From Desulfatirhabdium butyrativorans (GTDB lineage Bacteria; Desulfobacterota; Desulfobacteria; Desulfobacterales; JAIFKL01): a stretch of 8,485 nucleotides of DNA. The translations under genes were made by a program, and so were the position numbers. Positions 6,302 to 8,485 of the stretch are shown here, piece after piece (positions within the stretch are counted from its first letter, which is position 1; every line of letters begins with the position of its first letter). Where the stretch lies: assembly GCA_022736535.1 (NCBI GenBank), contig DZCT01000209.1, positions 1 to 8,485 of the forward strand, written 5' to 3'. The notes under the pieces are model-generated. The model was given only the letters and a program-made list of their open reading frames with translations. It did no database searches and was not told the origin of the DNA.

Positions 6302-6364
6302 AGGGTGGGCAGAGCGCATCGAAATCCTGCTTTTCAGCCCTCCGCTCTGCGCTCTGCCCACCCT
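6302..6364. repeat. 63-bp hairpin repeat, copy R2
   Basis: Perfect 17-bp arms (6302-6318 and 6348-6364) with a 29-base loop, same orientation as R1 and R3. It is preceded by T, giving TAGGGTGGGC, and followed by CTACGGATTACAGACTA. It lies 12 bases beyond the displaced stop codon of the DUF3368 toxin gene (read on the minus strand) and upstream of the VapBC-like module. Confidence 0.85.
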
Positions 6365-6376
6365 ACGGATTACAGA

Positions 6377-6496
6377 CTATTTTTCATCAGCTTTTTTTAA
6401 AGCAAAATCTATAATATTATTATGAATACGATATCCGCTGTTGCATATTTCAGTCAGTATATCCCGGATATTCGGAATAAATCCCTTCTGTTTTGC
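6377..6496 (-). pseudogene. Out-of-frame C-terminal end of the DUF3368 toxin gene
   Basis: Minus frame reads AKQKGFIPNIRDILTEICNS, continues for 39 codons in all and ends ADEK then TAG. This matches the usual DUF3368 ending: AK-x-KG, then a helix, a G-Y/F-x-I turn and a final helix. It is in a different frame from the upstream toxin sequence, and the segment that normally links them is missing. It overlaps the last 16 codons of the readable toxin frame. Confidence 0.8.
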
Positions 6497-6833
6497 TTCT
6501 ATAAATATCTCTGGCAATTTTTCTGCCTTTCCGCTCATCAATCAACACGATGTCGGCTTTGCATTCACGGGCAAGCTGAATCACAGAAGCTTCTCCCTTG
6601 TCCAAAACGCTGTTCAGCAAAATGTCCGGCGATTCGGAGAGTTGCCGAACCTGAATCCATTGTGAATTCTGATATAAAACAAGCCCCTTGTTCAATTGCC
6701 CGCCCTGAAGTATTTCTTCATGAACCGCTTGGGGGACAACTACCGATTCAAAAAGAAGCCTGAGAATATCCAATTTATTGACAATTGCCAAAGCAATCAG
6801 CGGACCTGTATTTGATATGATTTTTCTTTTCAA
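6450..6833 (-). CDS. DUF3368 PIN-like toxin, C-terminus frameshifted
   Basis: Predicted ribonuclease toxin of the DUF3368 branch of PIN domains, partner of UPF0175 antitoxins. Translation likely starts at TTG 6833, four bases after the antitoxin stop. Family hallmarks are ISNTGPLIALAIVNKLDIL, VVVPQAVHEEIL, LDKGEASVIQLA and ADIVLIDERKGRKIA. After IARDIY the frame runs into 15 unrelated residues (ending YSEYPGYTD) and stops. The correct C-terminus lies in another frame at 6377-6496, and the expected G-x-x-x-x-GT-x-G-x-L link of about 10-13 residues is missing. A deletion with frameshift is the simplest reading. The toxin is probably inactive, though its early acidic residues remain. The open frame has 127 codons. 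Confidence 0.85.
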   Translation of the reverse strand: MKRKIISNTGPLIALAIVNKLDILRLLFESVVVPQAVHEEILQGGQLNKGLVLYQNSQWIQVRQLSESPDILLNSVLDKGEASVIQLARECKADIVLIDERKGRKIARDIYRSKTEGIYSEYPGYTD

Positions 6834-6837
6834 AACC

Positions 6838-7086
6838 TTATTCCTGAAATTCCGCTTTTATTTCATCTTCATCCCATATCACACTCGAAACGCCGAATTT
6901 TTCGCAGCTCAACAAGAATGTAATCCTCGGTATTCCCGCCAAAGACGCTGCCTGTCCCGAAGTCAGACGTCCCATTTCATAGAGTTTCATCGCCATTGCT
7001 GTTTTTGCTTCCTGTTCAAAAGATTCGGGGCTGATGTTCAGAATCGCCGGTATGGTTTTGGAATAATTGACAGATAATGTTCTCAT
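6838..7086 (-). CDS. UPF0175 family antitoxin
   Basis: 82 residues from ATG 7086, with AGGA eight bases upstream. Matches the UPF0175 pattern: short N-terminal strand (RTLSVNYSKTIPAIL), then SPESFEQEAKTAMAMKLYEMGRLTSGQAASLAGIPRITFLLSCEKFGV, which carries a helix-turn-helix, then an acidic end (WDEDEIKAEFQE) for toxin contact. Length and order are complete. It precedes the DUF3368 toxin by four bases, the usual arrangement, and should both neutralise the toxin and repress the operon. The intact antitoxin beside a damaged toxin is what decay of a TA module would leave. Confidence 0.9.
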   Translation of the reverse strand: MRTLSVNYSKTIPAILNISPESFEQEAKTAMAMKLYEMGRLTSGQAASLAGIPRITFLLSCEKFGVSSVIWDEDEIKAEFQE

Positions 7087-7118
7087 GATATTTTTCCTAA
7101 TTCCTGTCTGCTTTCAAT

Positions 7119-7124
7119 ATTATA
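7119..7124 (-). promoter_or_regulatory. Candidate -10 box of the UPF0175-DUF3368 operon
   Basis: A perfect TATAAT on the minus strand lies 32 bases upstream of the UPF0175 start codon, in an AT-rich stretch between the gene and hairpin R3. No good -35 box is seen at 17 bases; the expected place falls inside the R3 stem (GCCCAC). If real, R3 would supply part of this promoter. Confidence 0.35.
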
Positions 7125-7138
7125 GGTTTAATACTTGT

Positions 7139-7201
7139 AGGGTGGGCAGAGCGCATCGAAGCCCTGCTTTTGAGCCCCCCGCTCTGCGCTCTGCCCACCC
7201 T
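7139..7201. repeat. 63-bp hairpin repeat, copy R3
   Basis: Perfect 17-bp arms (7139-7155 and 7185-7201) and a 29-base loop differing from R2 at a few positions (TCGAAGCCCTGC). Same orientation as R1 and R2. It lies about 20 bases after the PDZ-tail copy that follows HigA and just upstream of the UPF0175 promoter candidate, and may serve as an RNA hairpin separating the two TA operons. Confidence 0.85.
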
Positions 7202-7220
7202 ACGGATTACGGATTGCGGA

Positions 7221-7271
7221 CTACGGGCTGACACCCGCAGGTTTCGCACGGTTCTCAAGCGCAAGGCCGAT
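7221..7271 (-). pseudogene. Orphan PDZ-protein C-terminal tail, fused directly after the HigA stop
   Basis: Starting at the base after HigA's TAA and in the same frame, 16 codons read IGLALENRAKPAGVSP then TAG. The PDZ protein at the right edge ends IGVQLQNRAKSAAVSP then TGA, so 11 of 16 residues match. DNA of 7225-7274 matches 7973-8022 at 43 of 50 positions. The AAA codon before ATC in the PDZ gene corresponds to the TAA that stops HigA. It is not a functional gene but the end of a lost PDZ paralogue. Confidence 0.8.
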
Positions 7272-7550
7272 TTATCTTATTGAAAACTCTATTTTTTTAC
7301 CGGTCGCATGTGCAGCTTTGAATATTGTTTTCAATGTCACAGATGCCGACGGATCAAGCAGCCTGTTTAATGTGCTGTGACTGATCTGCATTTTTTCAGC
7401 CATCATTTTCTTAGATAGTTGATTTTCCTGCATCAATTGCCGGATAAGATGAGCAAGAACCCGCCTGACAGCAACTTCCTTACATTCTTCAAGAATGCCT
7501 TCTTCGCTGAGAAAATTATCGAATTTTGTTCCCAAATATTTATTATTCAT
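7272..7550 (-). CDS. higA: HigA-like XRE-family antitoxin
   Basis: 92 residues from ATG 7550, with AAGGA about nine bases upstream. The N-terminal half (FDNFLSEEGILEECKEVAVRRVLAHLI) matches the leader seen in XRE antitoxins of this group. A helix-turn-helix follows (LSKKMMAEKMQISHSTLNRLLDP), then SVTLKTIFKAAHATGKKIEFSIR. It lies 18 bases after the HigB toxin gene, giving the toxin-first order typical of HigBA. It should bind HigB and repress the shared promoter through the HTH. The stop codon is shared with an in-frame PDZ tail copy, which suggests the gene's 3' end marks a recombination point. Confidence 0.92.
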   Translation of the reverse strand: MNNKYLGTKFDNFLSEEGILEECKEVAVRRVLAHLIRQLMQENQLSKKMMAEKMQISHSTLNRLLDPSASVTLKTIFKAAHATGKKIEFSIR

Positions 7551-7568
7551 AGTTGTTTTTCCTTTTTT

Positions 7569-7913
7569 CTAAATATCGCTCAGAAATAATTTTCTACGTT
7601 TTTTTGCCAGTTCTATATCAGTTTTAGGTGTTTTTTGTCCCTTCTTTATAAATCCATGTAACAATATCATATTGTTATCATATATAAAAAATATGACACG
7701 AGCAATACGGTCCGGCAAACGACTCCTTATTTCCCATAATCCGTCTCCTAATCCTCTGACTAACGGCATACCCAGAGGCCAGCCATATTCCACAGTCTGA
7801 ATATCCTGACCGATTATTTTTTTCTCAGGCAGAGGCAAACCTTTAAGCCATTGACGTACCGGTTCCGTACCTGTTTCCGTTCTGAAAAAGTAAACTTCAA
7901 GAATTTTATCCAT
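7569..7913 (-). CDS. higB: HigB-like toxin (RelE superfamily, phage Gp49-like)
   Basis: 114 residues from ATG 7913. The family signature is clear: EPVRQWLKGLPLPEKKIIGQDI, then LGDGLWEIRSRLPDRIARVIFF, then ILLHGFIKKGQKTPKTDIELAKKRR. These toxins act on the ribosome and cut mRNA. The basic residues of the fold and the H-G-F-x-KK-x-Q-x-TP motif are kept, so it should be active. It is first in the operon, followed 18 bases later by the antitoxin. No clear Shine-Dalgarno is visible upstream of the start. The 55 bases between it and the PDZ gene must hold its promoter if it has one; I see no convincing boxes there. Confidence 0.92.
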   Translation of the reverse strand: MDKILEVYFFRTETGTEPVRQWLKGLPLPEKKIIGQDIQTVEYGWPLGMPLVRGLGDGLWEIRSRLPDRIARVIFFIYDNNMILLHGFIKKGQKTPKTDIELAKKRRKLFLSDI

Positions 7914-7968
7914 AAGTAATTTATCTCACGGCTTTTATCTCATCTTTGCCGCCGATGCTTCAGTATTT

Positions 7969-8485
7969 TCAAGGGCTGACAGCCGCAGATTTCGCACGGT
8001 TCTGAAGCTGAACGCCGATTTTGCCGGGCGAAATCATAAAAACCAATTTTTTTCCGTCCCGCAAGACCTTCAGTTCTTTGGGCGGGCTGTCCGGGGGTTC
8101 AGCGTCACGGACTGCATCAAATTGAAAAGAATAGAGTACCGGCTTGCCGTCGTAATGAGTGAAAATATCTCCTGCCTTAATGCCTAATTTTGCTGCCTGA
8201 CTGTCCGGCAGAACTTCCGCTACAAGGACTTCAGTTTTGAGCGGTTGCCCGTTTACATCAAAATATGCTCCCTCAGTTCGGGTTCCCCGTTCATCGTATT
8301 TTGCCGTGACTCTGTGAAAGCCGTTTTTATGCAGGGTCGGATTGCCCTCGGTGTCAAAATATGAGGCTTCTGTCCAGTTGCCACGGACATCATATCCTGT
8401 TATTTCTTTGTGATAGCCCTCTTCATTCTGCGCCGGTCTGCCTTTTTCGTCGAAATATAATATTTCCTCCGATACTTTCTTCCCT
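7969..8485 (-). CDS. Protein with 32-residue tandem repeats and a C-terminal PDZ domain, 5'-partial
   Basis: The minus frame is open from the window edge (first full codon at 8484) to TGA at 7969-7971, giving 171 residues; the start lies outside the window. Residues 10-41 and 42-73 are tandem 32-residue units of pattern YFDxxGxP...G(Y/F)H(K/R)...YD.RG..TE, and a third begins at 74 (YFDVNGQP). Residues ~82-162 form a PDZ-like domain: VLPDSQAAKLGIKAGDIFTHYDGKPV, a variable middle, then KELKVLRDGKKLVFMISPGKIGVQL. PDZ domains bind peptide tails and often guide proteases or scaffolds. The YD/FD repeats recall MORN- or RHS-like binding repeats. Function is unknown to me. Its last 16 codons recur twice elsewhere in the window. 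Confidence 0.85.
   Translation of the reverse strand, partial: GKKVSEEILYFDEKGRPAQNEEGYHKEITGYDVRGNWTEASYFDTEGNPTLHKNGFHRVTAKYDERGTRTEGAYFDVNGQPLKTEVLVAEVLPDSQAAKLGIKAGDIFTHYDGKPVLYSFQFDAVRDAEPPDSPPKELKVLRDGKKLVFMISPGKIGVQLQNRAKSAAVSP
8266..8457 (-). repeat. 96-bp in-frame tandem repeats inside the PDZ-protein gene
   Basis: Two consecutive 96-base units (8362-8457 and 8266-8361) encode 32-residue repeats starting YFDEKGRP and YFDTEGNP; a partial third follows below 8266. The period is exact with no indels, while the bases have diverged, so selection seems to keep the repeat length. More units probably lie beyond the right edge. Confidence 0.75.

Noticed and set aside
6083..6400. Plus-strand 105-codon frame over the antitoxin and hairpin R2
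   Set aside because: Antisense to the VapC-partner antitoxin and then runs through the repeat; no homology signs.
6490..6505. Programmed ribosomal frameshift in the DUF3368 toxin
   Set aside because: No slippery heptamer is visible and the linking segment of the fold is missing, so a simple shift would not restore the protein.
5323..7201. CRISPR array formed by R1-R3
   Set aside because: Only three copies, spaced by ~800-1000 bases that contain genes; no short uniform spacers and no cas genes.
5323..7201. Integron attC sites
   Set aside because: The R repeats lack GTTRRRY/RYYYAAC cores and the unpaired stem bases of attC, and no integrase is present in the window; only the layout is similar.

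Overview
The window looks like an accessory stretch of a flagellated Gram-negative bacterium. A sulfate-reducing or related member of the Desulfobacterota (former Deltaproteobacteria) is my best guess. The reasons are a FliD-type flagellar cap gene, an OmpA-type lipoprotein with a lipobox, strong Shine-Dalgarno sites, moderate GC, many palindromic dispersed repeats and a dense set of toxin-antitoxin (TA) genes. The taxon is inferred from style, not from a marker gene.

Left half (1-4765, all plus strand). The window opens inside a fliD-like gene whose last ~90 codons do not look like FliD and are clearly more GC-rich, so it appears to be a chimera. Three further genes follow: an unrecognised 302-residue protein, a single-pass membrane protein with a TPR-like region and a Lys/Pro-rich tail, and an outer-membrane lipoprotein with an LpoB/FlgO-like N-terminal part, TPR-like helices and an OmpA-like peptidoglycan-binding domain. 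The last two are plausible envelope proteins. Repeats fill every gap between these genes, often starting at the stop codon of the preceding gene.

Middle (4766-5546). No intact gene. It holds a ~330-bp nested palindrome, the second of two copies of a MITE-like element (the first lies at 3297-3445), a 63-bp hairpin repeat, and remnants of two genes that occur intact further right. Both MITE-like copies have ~22-bp terminal inverted repeats and perfect, different 8-bp target duplications, so they are well supported as mobile.

Right half (5547-8485, all minus strand). Three different type II TA modules lie head to tail: HigBA (HigB/Gp49-like plus XRE antitoxin), UPF0175-DUF3368 (toxin C-terminus frameshifted), and a VapBC-like pair. 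A nearly identical hairpin repeat (17-bp perfect stem, 29-nt loop, always the same orientation) lies at or soon after the 3' end of each module. At the right edge is the 3' part of a gene for a protein with 32-residue tandem repeats and a PDZ domain. The last ~16 codons of that gene recur, in frame, directly after the HigA stop codon, and again in decayed form next to a HigA C-terminal remnant beyond VapC. The region therefore reads as repeat-separated TA units that have been duplicated, inserted and partly degraded, beside or inside tandem PDZ-protein genes.
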